DNA of 64,000 nt from an uncultured Flavobacteriaceae bacterium. Lineage in GTDB: Bacteria; Bacteroidota; Bacteroidia; Flavobacteriales; Flavobacteriaceae. The stretch spans positions 1 to 64,000 of the forward strand of contig CAJJCA010000003.1 of NCBI GenBank assembly GCA_905182575.1, written 5' to 3'. Within the stretch, counting starts at the first letter, position 1, and the number at the start of each line of letters is the position of its first letter. The position numbers and the translations under genes were made by a program. The notes under the pieces were generated by a model. It was given only the letters and a program-made list of their open reading frames with translations. It made no database searches and was not told the origin of the DNA. This document shows positions 39,079 to 48,355 of the stretch, one piece after another.

Positions 39079-39122
39079 GTTACAAATTAGTAACCACAAA
39101 TTTATAGTTACCAAAAGGTAAC
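39079..39122. promoter_or_regulatory. Two GTTAC palindromes between hxlR and yceI: probable HxlR operators
   Basis: GTTAC-AAATTA-GTAAC at 39079-39094 and GTTACC-AAAA-GGTAAC at 39107-39122, 28 bp apart centre to centre, plus a looser GTTAC copy at about 39125. Paired symmetric sites in a divergent promoter region next to a winged-helix gene are typical operators. Confidence 0.75.
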
Positions 39123-39179
39123 CAGTTACTTTACATTACCAAAAGTATTAATATTGCAGTAACAAAAAAAATAAACTTA

Positions 39180-39743
39180 ATGAAAACAAAAAACACATTA
39201 TCAATCTTAATGATTGCAATTTCTATGACTGCCTTTTCGCAAACTAAATTTGATCTAGAAAAAGGAAATGTCAAATGGACTGGAAAGAAAATCACAAGTC
39301 AAGCACATTCAGGTTCTTTAAAGTTTAGCTCTGCGACATTATCATTAGACAATCCAGACAATCCAAATGGTGTTTTTACAGTGGATATGACCTCATTAAC
39401 CAATGATGATTTAACTGGAGAATGGAAACAAAAGCTCGAAGGGCACTTAAAGTCTGACGACTTTTTTTCAGTTGATAAACACCCAGAAGCAACCTTGGTT
39501 GTCAAAAAAGTAAATTCTCATAGTAATAACTCTTATAAGTTAACAGGAGATTTAACGATTAAAGGCATTACCCATACTGTTGATTTTAGTTTGATTATTT
39601 ATGAAGATAGAGTTGAAAGTGAGTTAACTTTTGATCGGTCAAAATATGATATTCAATTTGGTTCAGGAAGCTTTTTTGAAAACTTGGGAGACAATCTAAT
39701 ATTAGATGAAATTACTCTTAATATAACCTTACAAAAAATATAG
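39180..39743 (+). CDS. YceI family periplasmic lipid-binding protein
   Basis: 187 residues with signal peptide (LSILMIAISMTAFSQ). The lipocalin-like YceI fold shows VKWTGKKITSQAHSGSLKFS, VDMTSLTNDDLTG, LEGHLKSDDFFSVDKHPEAT, LTGDLTIKGITHTVDFSL and FDRSKYDIQFGSGSFFENLG. YceI proteins bind isoprenoid lipids or quinone-like molecules in the periplasm, which fits control by a redox-sensing HxlR regulator. A CDGSH gene follows after 5 bp. Confidence 0.93.
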   Translation: MKTKNTLSILMIAISMTAFSQTKFDLEKGNVKWTGKKITSQAHSGSLKFSSATLSLDNPDNPNGVFTVDMTSLTNDDLTGEWKQKLEGHLKSDDFFSVDKHPEATLVVKKVNSHSNNSYKLTGDLTIKGITHTVDFSLIIYEDRVESELTFDRSKYDIQFGSGSFFENLGDNLILDEITLNITLQKI

Positions 39744-39748
39744 AAATT

Positions 39749-39841
39749 ATGACTTATAAGAAACAAGACCGACCAATGTGTGGGTGTGGTAATACGCAAG
39801 ACCCAAATGGGTATTGTGATGGATCACACACTAAAAATTAA
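39749..39841 (+). CDS. 30-residue CDGSH iron-sulfur protein
   Basis: MTYKKQDRPMCGCGNTQDPN continues GYCDGSHTKN. The CxC...CDGSH motif is complete: two Cys in CGC, then Cys-Asp-Gly-Ser-His, the three-Cys/one-His ligand set of a 2Fe-2S CDGSH cluster. It starts five bases after yceI, same operon. Very small; few CDGSH proteins are this short. It probably dimerises to protect the cluster. Confidence 0.85.
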   Translation: MTYKKQDRPMCGCGNTQDPNGYCDGSHTKN

Positions 39842-39869
39842 ACTAATGCCCTCTTTTATAGTAGAGATT

Positions 39870-40036
39870 AAACTACAGGCATATCATCTTCAGTAAGCTC
39901 GGGTATTTCTAGTCCTCTTCAATGAGTCAAACTAACATTTATTGACGAGTGTCCAATAGCCTTCTGAAGCGAAGTTATACTGCCACTCTTAAAGACTTCT
40001 ATTGTGCCAGAGTGACGGTGTATGGAATTAAAGGTG
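39870..40036 (-). pseudogene. Tyrosine-recombinase C-terminal remnant (tail copy 4, longest)
   Basis: The minus strand reads FNSIHRHSGTIEVFKSGSIT, then LQKAIGHSSINVSLTH, a stop, then RGLEIPELTEDDMPVV and a stop. This is the end of a phage-type integrase: R-H-S of the HxxRHS motif, GHSS, the nucleophile position (LTH for LTY), and the tail seen in the four other remnants. Catalytic Tyr and the rest of the gene are gone. It lies 30 bp downstream of the CDGSH stop, antisense. Confidence 0.85.
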
Positions 40037-40056
40037 ATTTAGAGTTGTTATCTCGT

Positions 40057-40087
40057 TAACCTTGTTTTAAGGTTACTGCTTTTTTTC
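40057..40087 (+). terminator. Intrinsic terminator
   Basis: TAACCTT/AAGGTTA with loop GTTTT, then CTGC and seven T. About 215 bp after the CDGSH gene, it may end the yceI operon. Confidence 0.65.
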
Positions 40088-40200
40088 ATGATATTCCAGT
40101 ATTTAAATTGTTAGTTGACAATAGGTTATATGAGTTATTAAAGGGAAGTAGATTAATAAGTTATAGATAATTATTATATTAACATATTAATTAAAATTTA

Positions 40201-41237
40201 ATGAAACGTAGAACATTTATAAAGGAAACAACAACCGTATTTACAGGCCTTGGGCTTTCGGCTGTTTCCTGTAATCAAACACAAATAAAAAAAGTTATTC
40301 AGCTTTTGAGGTATACGTTACTATGGATCAAGAAAAAGTGTCTTTTTATAGTGATGTTATCAAAGAAAAAATAAAAATAATCCATATTGCAGATACACAT
40401 TTGTATATGGACGATGAGAGGGGGATACCTTTTCTAAATTATAGCAATCGGATGGCGAAGGCTTACAACCAAACCACACATTTCAAAACAAGAGAAAAAA
40501 CAAATCCTAAAAAATCCTTTGAGGAAGCACTCGCATTTGCCAAAGAATTAAATGCAGATGTTATTACATTAGTTGGTGATATTTTCAGTTTTCCCTCTGA
40601 ACTTGCAGTTGAATGGGTACTATCCAAACTAGAAGCTATTGGCATTCCCTACATTTATATTGCAGGAAATCACGATTGGCATTATGAGGGAATGAAAGGT
40701 AAATTAACGTCACTTCGTGATAAATGGATAGAAAAAAGATTAAAGCCCTTATATCAAGGAAACAATCCTTTGATGGCAGCATATGATATAAAAGGAATTA
40801 GATTTTTAGCCATTGATAATTCAACATATGAAATAAATGATGAGCAATTGATTTTTTTTTCCGAGCAAGTTGCATCTGGATTACCTCTTGTTTTATTGGT
40901 TCACATTCCAATGTACGCCCCCGGAAAGAAAATTTCTTTTGGTTGCGGAAATCCATTTTGGGGAGCAACAACAGATCGTAATTTTGAATTAGAAAGACGT
41001 CCTAAATGGCCAGAAAATGGTCATACTAAAACAACATTTGAATTTTATAAAAAAGTTTTTGATTCCTCCAATGTAATGGGAATTTTTGCTGGACATATAC
41101 ATCGAAATTCTATTGAAATTATTAAAGGAAAACCTCAAATAGTTTCAGATGACAACGCCAATGGAGCATATCTTGATATTGATTTTATGCCGTTGGAAGA
41201 AAAGTATAAAACTAAAACTGGGGCATATCTTCTTTAG
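40201..41237 (+). CDS. Secreted calcineurin-like metallophosphoesterase, frameshifted near 40290
   Basis: MKRRTFIKETTTVFTGLGLS, then AVSCNQ: twin-arginine-like start (KRRTF) with lipobox. A poly-A run at about 40287 shifts the frame; the rest starts YVTMDQEKV. Metal-ligand motifs in order: IIHIADTHLY, ITLVGDIF, YIAGNHDWHYEG, LLVHIPMY and FAGHIHRNS. About 345 residues. The C-terminus (TKTGAYLL) lies inside a recombinase-tail remnant (41222-41250), so its original end was replaced. Recombinase remnants flank the gene on both sides, suggesting it came in with an element. Confidence 0.82.
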
Positions 41238-41250
41238 TAAGTTCTGGTTT
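41222..41250 (-). repeat. Tyrosine-recombinase C-terminal tail remnant, copy 5
   Basis: The minus strand encodes PELTKEDMP. It overlaps the last codons of the metallophosphoesterase. Its junction with the following small-gene remnant matches 4085-4190 in inverted orientation. Confidence 0.6.
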
Positions 41251-41254
41251 CAAT

Positions 41255-41320
41255 ACACTTTGCCAAGAGTGAAACAAGTTACTTATGATTTAAGTGAACA
41301 CTAGCCTCTACTTCTAGATG
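41255..41320 (+). pseudogene. Remnant of the 71-residue small gene
   Basis: Reads QYTLPRVKQVTYDLSEH then a stop, with PLLLDE-like codons in another frame. It matches the C-terminus of the gene at 6167-6382. No upstream part. Confidence 0.7.
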
Positions 41321-42089
41321 AAATTAAAATTCTCTTTAGATCATTACTAACTATTTTTTATAGTTGTTCTCCAGAAAATGATGGCGGCATAAACCAGCGG
41401 TAAACCAAACAACCGAGTAAGAACTAACTCCAACTCAGTATACTCTTGCTGTTATAGATGGAGACGGAGGAACAGTTTCTTCACAAGGAGGACCTTATAA
41501 TAACGCAACAGAACCAACGATTACAGCATTGCCTAATGAAGGGTATACTTTTATTGGATGGAAGGAAAATGAATCAACCCAAAGCTCTTTAACATTTACT
41601 CTAAATTCAAATACAACATTAAGTGCAAGCTTTGCTTTTTTAGATCCTGATTATGCGATGGTAAGTTTTGATGGAAATGGAACTTATATTAGACAAAATG
41701 CACCTTATAAACCTTTATCCTATGATGTAGAGTTATTAGAGGGTAAAATAAATGAACAAGGAAACTATTTTATTGGATCAAAAATTAGACTAAGAGTTCA
41801 ACAAAACAAAGGGTGGGAACTTGATTACAACTTGGATTCAACTACAGAATTAGCAATGTCAGAGTCAGGAATTACAGTTAATGAGAATATTACCTTTAAT
41901 CTTAATGTGAAAACCAGTATGGATTCATTTCCCTTTAGCGAATTAAATTCTGACGGTAGTTTTTTAAATAATGTAGGGCAGAAACGAGAAATAATTAAAG
42001 TGAGTTCACCAATAACATCCAACTCTTCGTCTTTTAAAGAAGAAACTTCGGTTAAGGCCTCTAAGGTCTCTATGGTTTCCAAGACATAG
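41318..42089 (+). CDS. Lipoprotein with divergent InlB B-repeat, frameshifted
   Basis: ATG at 41318 (MKLKFSLDH), a shifted lipobox (FYSCSPENDGG), then an InlB B-repeat: YTLAVIDGDGGTVSSQGG, TALPNEGYTFIGWKENESTQ and TLSASFAFLDPDY. The second part (VSFDGNGTYIRQNAPYKPL and IRLRVQQNKGWELDYNL) is unknown. The same repeat type occurs at 1.7 kb and 54 kb. Probably surface-attached. Frame breaks at about 41345 and 41400. Confidence 0.62.
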
Positions 42090-42157
42090 TCTCGGTCGTT
42101 TTTTTCAATAAAAGTGGTAAGGTGTTTTATAATAGGTAGTTTCACAGGCTCATGTTA

Positions 42158-42184
42158 AGCTTCCCAAAGGGAAGGAGTTTTTTT
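42158..42184 (+). terminator. Intrinsic terminator
   Basis: CTTCCC-AAA-GGGAAG followed by GAG and seven T. It lies between the lipoprotein and the convergent thioredoxin gene. Confidence 0.65.
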
Positions 42185-42208
42185 AAAAATTCTAATTATA
42201 AATGTGTA

Positions 42209-42517
42209 TTAAATAACCTCACTAACCAAATCCTTTAATACGTCAAACTTATTTGTTTGTGTCTGGTTAACAAATTGACCTGATTTAAAAATCGCAAATG
42301 TAGGTAGATTGTCTACGGTCGCTAATTTTCTACTTTCAGGAAATTTTTCTGCATCTACAATTACAAAGCTAGCGTCAGACATTTCAGAAGCTAATTTTTT
42401 AAATTTAGGTTTCATTATTCTACAATTCCCACACCATGTAGCTGAATATTGCACTACTACAACTAATCGTTGTTCATTAATTCTTGACTGTAAATTGTCT
42501 TCAGTGAGTTCTTGCAT
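42209..42517 (-). CDS. Thioredoxin-like protein with WCGNC active site
   Basis: 102 residues: YSATWCGNCRIMKPKFKKLA gives the redox pair with Asn in place of the usual Pro (WCGPC); VIVDAEKFPESRKLATVDNL and the cis-Pro motif LPTFAIFKSG complete the thioredoxin fold. Cytoplasmic. It follows the peroxiredoxin gene by six bases on the same strand, so it probably recycles that enzyme. WCGNC should alter redox potential relative to WCGPC. Confidence 0.92.
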   Translation of the reverse strand: MQELTEDNLQSRINEQRLVVVVQYSATWCGNCRIMKPKFKKLASEMSDASFVIVDAEKFPESRKLATVDNLPTFAIFKSGQFVNQTQTNKFDVLKDLVSEVI

Positions 42518-42523
42518 GATAAA

Positions 42524-43174
42524 TTATTTTAGTGTGACGCTAAATAATCTAGCACTCCCTTTTGCATTTGGCTGCATGGCATCTTTTCCTTCTTCCCAGT
42601 TTGCAGGACAAACTTCTCCTTTTTCTTGAACGTGTGTAAAGGCATCGATCAAACGGATAAACTCGTTCTACATTTCTTCCAAGTGGCATGTGGTTTACAC
42701 CTTCATGGAATACCATTCCTTCTTCATCAATTAAGTAAGTAGCTCTGTAAGTTACATTGTCTCCTCTACTAAAAGTACACGCCTAGTTTCTTCGTCATAA
42801 CGTTCGTTCTGAGATATCTAAAATTCCTAAAATACTAGATAAGTTTCTGTTGCTATCTGCTAATAATGGTAGGTTACTCCTTCAATTCCGCCATTGTCTT
42901 TTGCAGTACTTAACCAAGCAAAATGAACTTCTGGCAGTATCACAAGATGCACCAATAACATGGTATTTCTTTTTTCAAATTCTCCTAAGTGCAGCTTGAA
43001 AAGCATGTAATTCTGTTGGACATACAAAAGTAAAATCTTTTGGGTACCAGAATAAAAGTACTTTTTTCTTGTTGTTTTTGCTTCTTCAAGAACGTTTACT
43101 TTAAAAGTATCGCCCATTTCATTCATTGCGTCTACATTTAAATCCGGAAATTGTTTCCCTACTGCTGTTGCCAT
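42524..43174 (-). CDS. 2-Cys peroxiredoxin (AhpC/Prx1 type), multiply frameshifted
   Basis: N-terminus [20 protein letters not shown], then across shifts: [13 protein letters not shown] with the peroxidatic Cys, [25 protein letters not shown], and [15 protein letters not shown] with the resolving Cys, ending LFSVTLK. All landmarks of a typical 2-Cys peroxiredoxin (about 212 residues) are present but in different frames, with breaks at about 42660, 42780, 42880, 42960 and 43050. It reduces peroxides using the adjacent thioredoxin. Likely intact in life; errors are the better explanation for so many breaks in a normally essential gene. Confidence 0.88.
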
Positions 43175-43601
43175 TTTTAGTCTTGATTTTGTTTATTATA
43201 TAATATTATGTTTTTGTATTAGATTCCGTATCACATCACTATTTTTTTGTTGTTAAAAATTAAATCAAAACTATATCTTAATACAATCTTAAATCCTATC
43301 TAGCTTCTATTTAGTCTCCATCATTTCTCGCCAACGACCAAGCGGCATACATGTATGACTTCAACAGTAGTTTTTTGGCACAAAACAGGCTGATTTGATT
43401 TTCGCACAAATGCAGCAAACAAGAGTCTCTTAAATCCAGGACTGTTCTCTTAATTAAAAAATGCGTTTTTTAATCAAAATAATCAGGCTCCACTTAGGGA
43501 TTACACCCAAAACACCACTTTTAACTCAACCCTAACTGAATTAAGCGGTTTTCCTCCTCAATAAATTACCTAACTTGCATTTCAAAATTAATACAATCCT
43601 T
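43175..43601. other. Spacer upstream of peroxiredoxin
   Basis: Promoter region of the peroxiredoxin operon and of the membrane-protein gene. No gene on either strand that I can support; a few short open stretches show no recognisable protein. Confidence 0.5.
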
Positions 43602-43944
43602 ATGTTACAACTATATATAATGGGTGGAATATATTTCATTTTAGGAATTATTCATCATTACGCATACTGGATTTTATAGACCCCTAATGCCCAAGTTCCT
43701 TCCTGCCCATGATTTATTAATTTATTTGAGCGGTGTTGCAGAAACCTTATTGGGACTTGGAATTATTTTTCCTCAAACCAGAACTTGGGCTTTGTGGGGA
43801 ATCATCTTGATGCTATTGGTTTTTTTAATTGTTCACATCAACATGCTATTGCCGGGAAATCAACTCGGAATTTCTCCATGTGATTCTTTGGCTCAGATTA
43901 CCCATACAATTTGTGTTGATCTACTGGGCCTAAGCCAACCTTAA
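43602..43944 (+). CDS. DoxX-like small membrane protein, frameshifted
   Basis: MLQLYIMGGIYFILGIIH starts; a shift near 43670 leads to PLMPKFLPAHDLLIYLSGVA, ETLLGLGIIFPQTRTWALWG and ILMLLVFLIVHINML. Four hydrophobic helices and the LSGVAETLLGLG pattern resemble DoxX-like (DUF4345/DoxX) membrane proteins. About 113 residues. It lies near peroxide-defence genes, but no functional link is shown. Confidence 0.65.
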
Positions 43945-44058
43945 AGAATCGCTAATCAATTTTTAACAATAGCATCTGATCTTATTTGATTTAATTCAAT
44001 CCTATCTTAAAAAATATATTGTAATTTCAATAATCATTAGTTTTAAATAATTATTTTC

Positions 44059-46783
44059 ATTTATAAAAGATATACTTTCTCAAAGATTATTAGTGGGACC
44101 TTACTGATTTTACTGATTTTCATTTTTTTTGGTTTAAAACCTGAAGAAAAAGTAGATTTCAGTACGCAGGTAAAACCAATCCTCAACAAGCGTTGTATCT
44201 CCTGCCACGGGGGCGTTAAAAAAAACGCAGGATTGAGCTTTCTATTTCAAGAAGAAGCGATGTCAGTCACCGAATCTGGAATGCCTGTTATTCTCCCTGG
44301 CAATGCAAAAAAAAGTCTTCTGATCCAAAAACTACATGAGACGGATCCCGAACAGCGAATGCCTTACCAAAAAGAACCACTATCAGAAGAAGAAATTGAA
44401 ATACTTACGCGCTGGATAGATCAAGGAGCAGAATGGGGAGCGCATTGGGCATATACTATACCCAAAAAAGAGAAATTGCCTGAGGTTGGAGACGAATTTA
44501 AGGAGTTTGGTTTTTTAAAACAACCCATCGACTACTTTGTTGCAGCCCGAATGGAAGAACTAAAACTATCCCCCAATCAGATCGCTAATAAAGAAATTTT
44601 GGCAAGACGCGTAGCATTTGATTTGACAGGACTTCCCCCAGTGCGGCCTCTTTTTGATGCTTTTATTTCTAGTAAAATAAGTTATGAAAATCTCGTTGAC
44701 AGCCTTTTACATTCTAATGGTTATGGCGAGAAATGGGCAAGCTGGTGGCTCGATTTGGCCCGTTATGCCGACACCAAAGGTTATGAAAAAGATGCCGGTC
44801 GTTCCATATGGCAATACCGCGATTGGGTTATTCGCGCCCTCAATGATGACATGCCTTACGACGCGTTTTCTATTGAACAATTGGCAGGAGATTTGCTGCC
44901 CAACCCTAGTGCGGATCAATTGATTGCTACCGCCTTTCATCGCAATACCATGAGCAACGACGAAGGAGGAACAGAAGATGAGGAGTTTAGAGTCGCCTCA
45001 GTGATCGATCGTGTTAATACCACTTTTGATGTATGGCAAAGCACGACCATAAGTTGCGTCCAATGTCACAGTCACCCCTATGATCCCATTAAGCAAAATG
45101 AATATTATCAATTAATGGCATTTTTTAATAATTCCAGAGATGAAGACACCCCCGACGAAGCGCCAAATTTTAGAATTTATTCTGATGAAAATACAAAAAG
45201 GATCGCGTCCATTTTAGAATGGAGTGCTCAATATGGGGATAAAAAAACCATCGAGGATTTAGATAAATTCTTTCAGTATTTAGAACCCAAATACCAATTG
45301 CACAATTGTAAAGACTTTGTTAATGGAGAGCTTTCCGATTCAAAATATCTCGCACTTCGAAACAATGGCTCCGCCTATCTCAGAAATGTCAATACCCAGG
45401 GAAATACGAGTTTATACTTTTATTATACTGCCAGACCAAGGGGAACGGAAATCACCATTCGCAATGGAAGTGCTAAGGGAGAAGTCTTAGCTAAATTTCC
45501 TGCCAAGAAAAGCAAATGGACCATTGCGAAAGTTCCATTCAAGCCAGTAAACGGAACCATAGATTTGTATATAGAATCTAAAAACGATGGGATTACCCCT
45601 CTAAGTACGGGGAGTAAAATTCTATGGTTTGCCTTTGTCCCTGAACTTCCCGGTAAATATTAAATAGCCATAATAAAATTGAAAAAGAACTTGTTCGAAC
45701 TAATTAACAACCCTGAAAGTTTAACACCTATTATGATCGAAAACCCCAAGCACATGCAACGAAGCACGCATGTTTTCGACAGAGGAGATTGGACTTCCAA
45801 AGGGGAAGAGGTCACAGCAGGCACTCCAGAATTCTTAAACAATTGGGACAATGAATGGGAGAAAAACAGATTGGGGTTGGCCAAATGGATTGTCAGTGAG
45901 GAAAACCCCTTAACTGCCAGAACGCTAATTAACAGGGTTTGGTATCAACTTTTTGGCCGTGGTATCGTGAGTACAATCGAGGACATGGGAACCCAATCAG
46001 AACCCCCATCACACCCCGCTTTATTGGATTGGATGGCGGTAAATTTTATTGAATCTCAAGACTGGAAGTTGAAAAGTCTCATGAGGATCCATAGTGCTTT
46101 CTGGAACCTACAGACAGAGTTCAAAAATCAATAAAGAAAAACAACAAATTGATCCCAAAAACGAATATTATGCACGCGGGCCTAAGCTTAGAATGAGTGC
46201 TGAAGAAATTAGAGATCAAACTTTGGCTGTTTCAGGCCTATTGTCAAAAAAAATGCATGGTCCTGGTGTAATGCCACCTCAACCAGAAGGTATTTGGGGA
46301 CATGCCTATATGGGAGACCTTTGGAAAGTAAGTAAAGGAGAAGATCGTTACAGAAGAGCGGTTTACACTTATTTTAAAAGAACAAGTCCCTATCCTTCTT
46401 TCATGACTTTTGATGCAGGAAGCAGAGAGGTTTGCTCGGTGAGAAGACTCCCTACCAATACTCCGCTCCAGGCCTTGGTTACCTTAAACGATCCGGTCTA
46501 TTTGGAAGCTGCGATGAATTTTGCAAAAACTCATTTGGAGCAAAATTCAATAGAAGACGCCATAAAAATGATGTATAACAAAGCGACTTTTAAAAAAATT
46601 AATGCTCAAAAACTCGAGGTCTTAAAAGATCTTTATGATGCTGCAATTACCGAATATGAAGAAGACCCCGCCGCACTTGATGGATTTTTAGACCTTAAAG
46701 AAATTACTGAGAAAAGATTGGCAGCACTCACTTTAGTCGCGAATGCGATTATGAATTTAGATGAATTTTTGACCCACGCTTGA
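44059..46783 (+). CDS. Secreted cytochrome c / DUF1549 / DUF1553 protein (planctomycete-type), interrupted
   Basis: Hydrophobic leader (GTLLILLIFIFFG), start codon not visible. PSCyt1 heme domain with CISCHGG and MPYQKEPLSEEEIEILTRWI; DUF1549 (VAFDLTGLPPVRPLFDAF, ARYADTKGYEKD, a second heme site CVQCHSH); an inserted beta-sandwich (about 45270-45660) resembling a CBM6-type module; then DUF1553 (WIVSEENPLTARTLINRVWY, GTYRQSSKINKEK). In the given sequence an in-frame TAA at 45661 separates DUF1549 and DUF1553, and a shift lies near 46090. Family knowledge: these proteins are abundant in Planctomycetes and some Bacteroidota; role in polymer or redox metabolism not settled. Confidence 0.85.
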
Positions 46784-46785
46784 TT

Positions 46786-48281
46786 ATGGATAACTATAAA
46801 AAATTAATACAAGAGCAACTGTTGAGAAATGCACAAGTCAACAGCAGAAGACATTTTCTGAAAGACTGTACTTTGGGGATTGGCGGATTGGCATTGGGAA
46901 GCTTTTTACAATCTTGCAGTCCCAATTCTATTCCCAAAAACAACTACAGTACCGCAGACAGGACACTCAACCCTTTGGCTCCCCTTGCTCCTCCTTTTGC
47001 TCCAAAAGTGAAGAGTGTGATTTACTTGCATATGGTTGGTGCGCCTTCTCAATTAGAGATGTTTGATTACAAACCAGAACTACAAAAATTACACAATCAA
47101 AAGTGTCCAAAATCTCTTTTGGAAGGGAAAAAGTTTGCTTTTATACGCGGCGAACCCACCATGCTAGGACCACAAGCTTCCTTTTCTCAAGCGGGGGAAT
47201 CTGGAAATTGGATTTCTGAATATTTACCCCATTTTAAAAAAGTAATCGATGATGTCGCTTTTTTAAAGGCAGTCCATACCGACCAATTCAATCATGGTCC
47301 AGCACAGCTCCTGATGCATACTGGAAGTGCTCGTTTTGGACGACCAAGTTTAGGATCTTGGGCGACCTACGGATTGGGAACTGAAAACCAAAATTTACCC
47401 GGTTTTGTAGTGCTCAGCTCGGGAGGGACACCTGATGCGGGTAAAAGTGTCTGGGGAAATGGTTTTTTACCTTCTGTATATCAAGGAGTTCAATGCCGTT
47501 CGAAGGGAGATCCAGTGCTCTACCTTAAAGATCCCAAGGGAGTACCTGATTTAAAAAAGGATATTGTCTCCCTATAAATTCGATCAATCATCAAGAGTTT
47601 ATAAAACATGAAGATCCTGAGGTTTTGTCCAGAATCAATCAATATGAAATGGCTTACCGGATGCAAATTGCGGTACCCGAAGTGATGGACATTAACAGCG
47701 AGCCAGAATCTATCAAAGAAATGTATGGTGTCAAACCAGGGGAAGAATCCTTCGCAAACAATTGTCTTTTGGCAAGAAAAATGGTTGAGGAAGGCGTTCG
47801 TTTTGTTCAGCTTTATGACTGGGGCTGGGACACCCATGGGACGAATCACAACACTTCTGTGGATTTGGGCTTACGCAATAAATGCCGTGAAATTGATCGT
47901 CCAATTACGGCACTTCTTTTGGACTTAAAACAAAGAGGGCTTTTAGACGAAACGCTGATTGTCTGGGGAGGTGAATTTGGAAGGACGCCAATGCAAGAAA
48001 CCAGAGAGGGAAAAACAAATAAATTTAAAGGACGCGACCATCATGGCGATGCTTTCACCATGTGGATGGCAGGCGGGGGAATTAAAAAAGGAGCCCTTCA
48101 TGGGGCAACGGACGAAATTGGGTTTTCTGGAGTTGAAGGACGCGTTTCAGTTCATGATATTCAAGCAACGATTCTTCATTTACTTGGGTTTGATCACGAA
48201 CAATTCACCTATGATTATCAGGGACGACCTTTTCGACTTACTGATGTTGCGGGGAATGTGATCCAAGAAATTTTAGCATAG
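46786..48281 (+). CDS. DUF1501 secreted sulfatase-like protein, frameshifted near 47577
   Basis: ATG 46786 (TTG at 46780 also in frame). A Tat-type signal ([20 protein letters not shown]) is followed by DUF1501 motifs: [54 protein letters not shown], then after the break [31 protein letters not shown] and [17 protein letters not shown]. About 495 residues bridged. DUF1501 proteins belong to the alkaline-phosphatase/sulfatase-like superfamily and are nearly always encoded next to DUF1549/DUF1553, as here. Confidence 0.9.
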
Positions 48282-48355
48282 TTCTTTTTAAAATGATAAT
48301 TAAGTTCATCAAATTTTTTTAAGCCGATAATAAAAATTAAAAAACAATTTAGCAT

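Noticed and set aside
41825-42145. 106-residue minus-strand open frame
   Set aside because: Antisense to the InlB-repeat lipoprotein; sequence has no recognisable domain.
47520-47849. Minus-strand open frame in the DUF1501 gene
   Set aside because: Antisense shadow across the frameshift of a well-supported gene.
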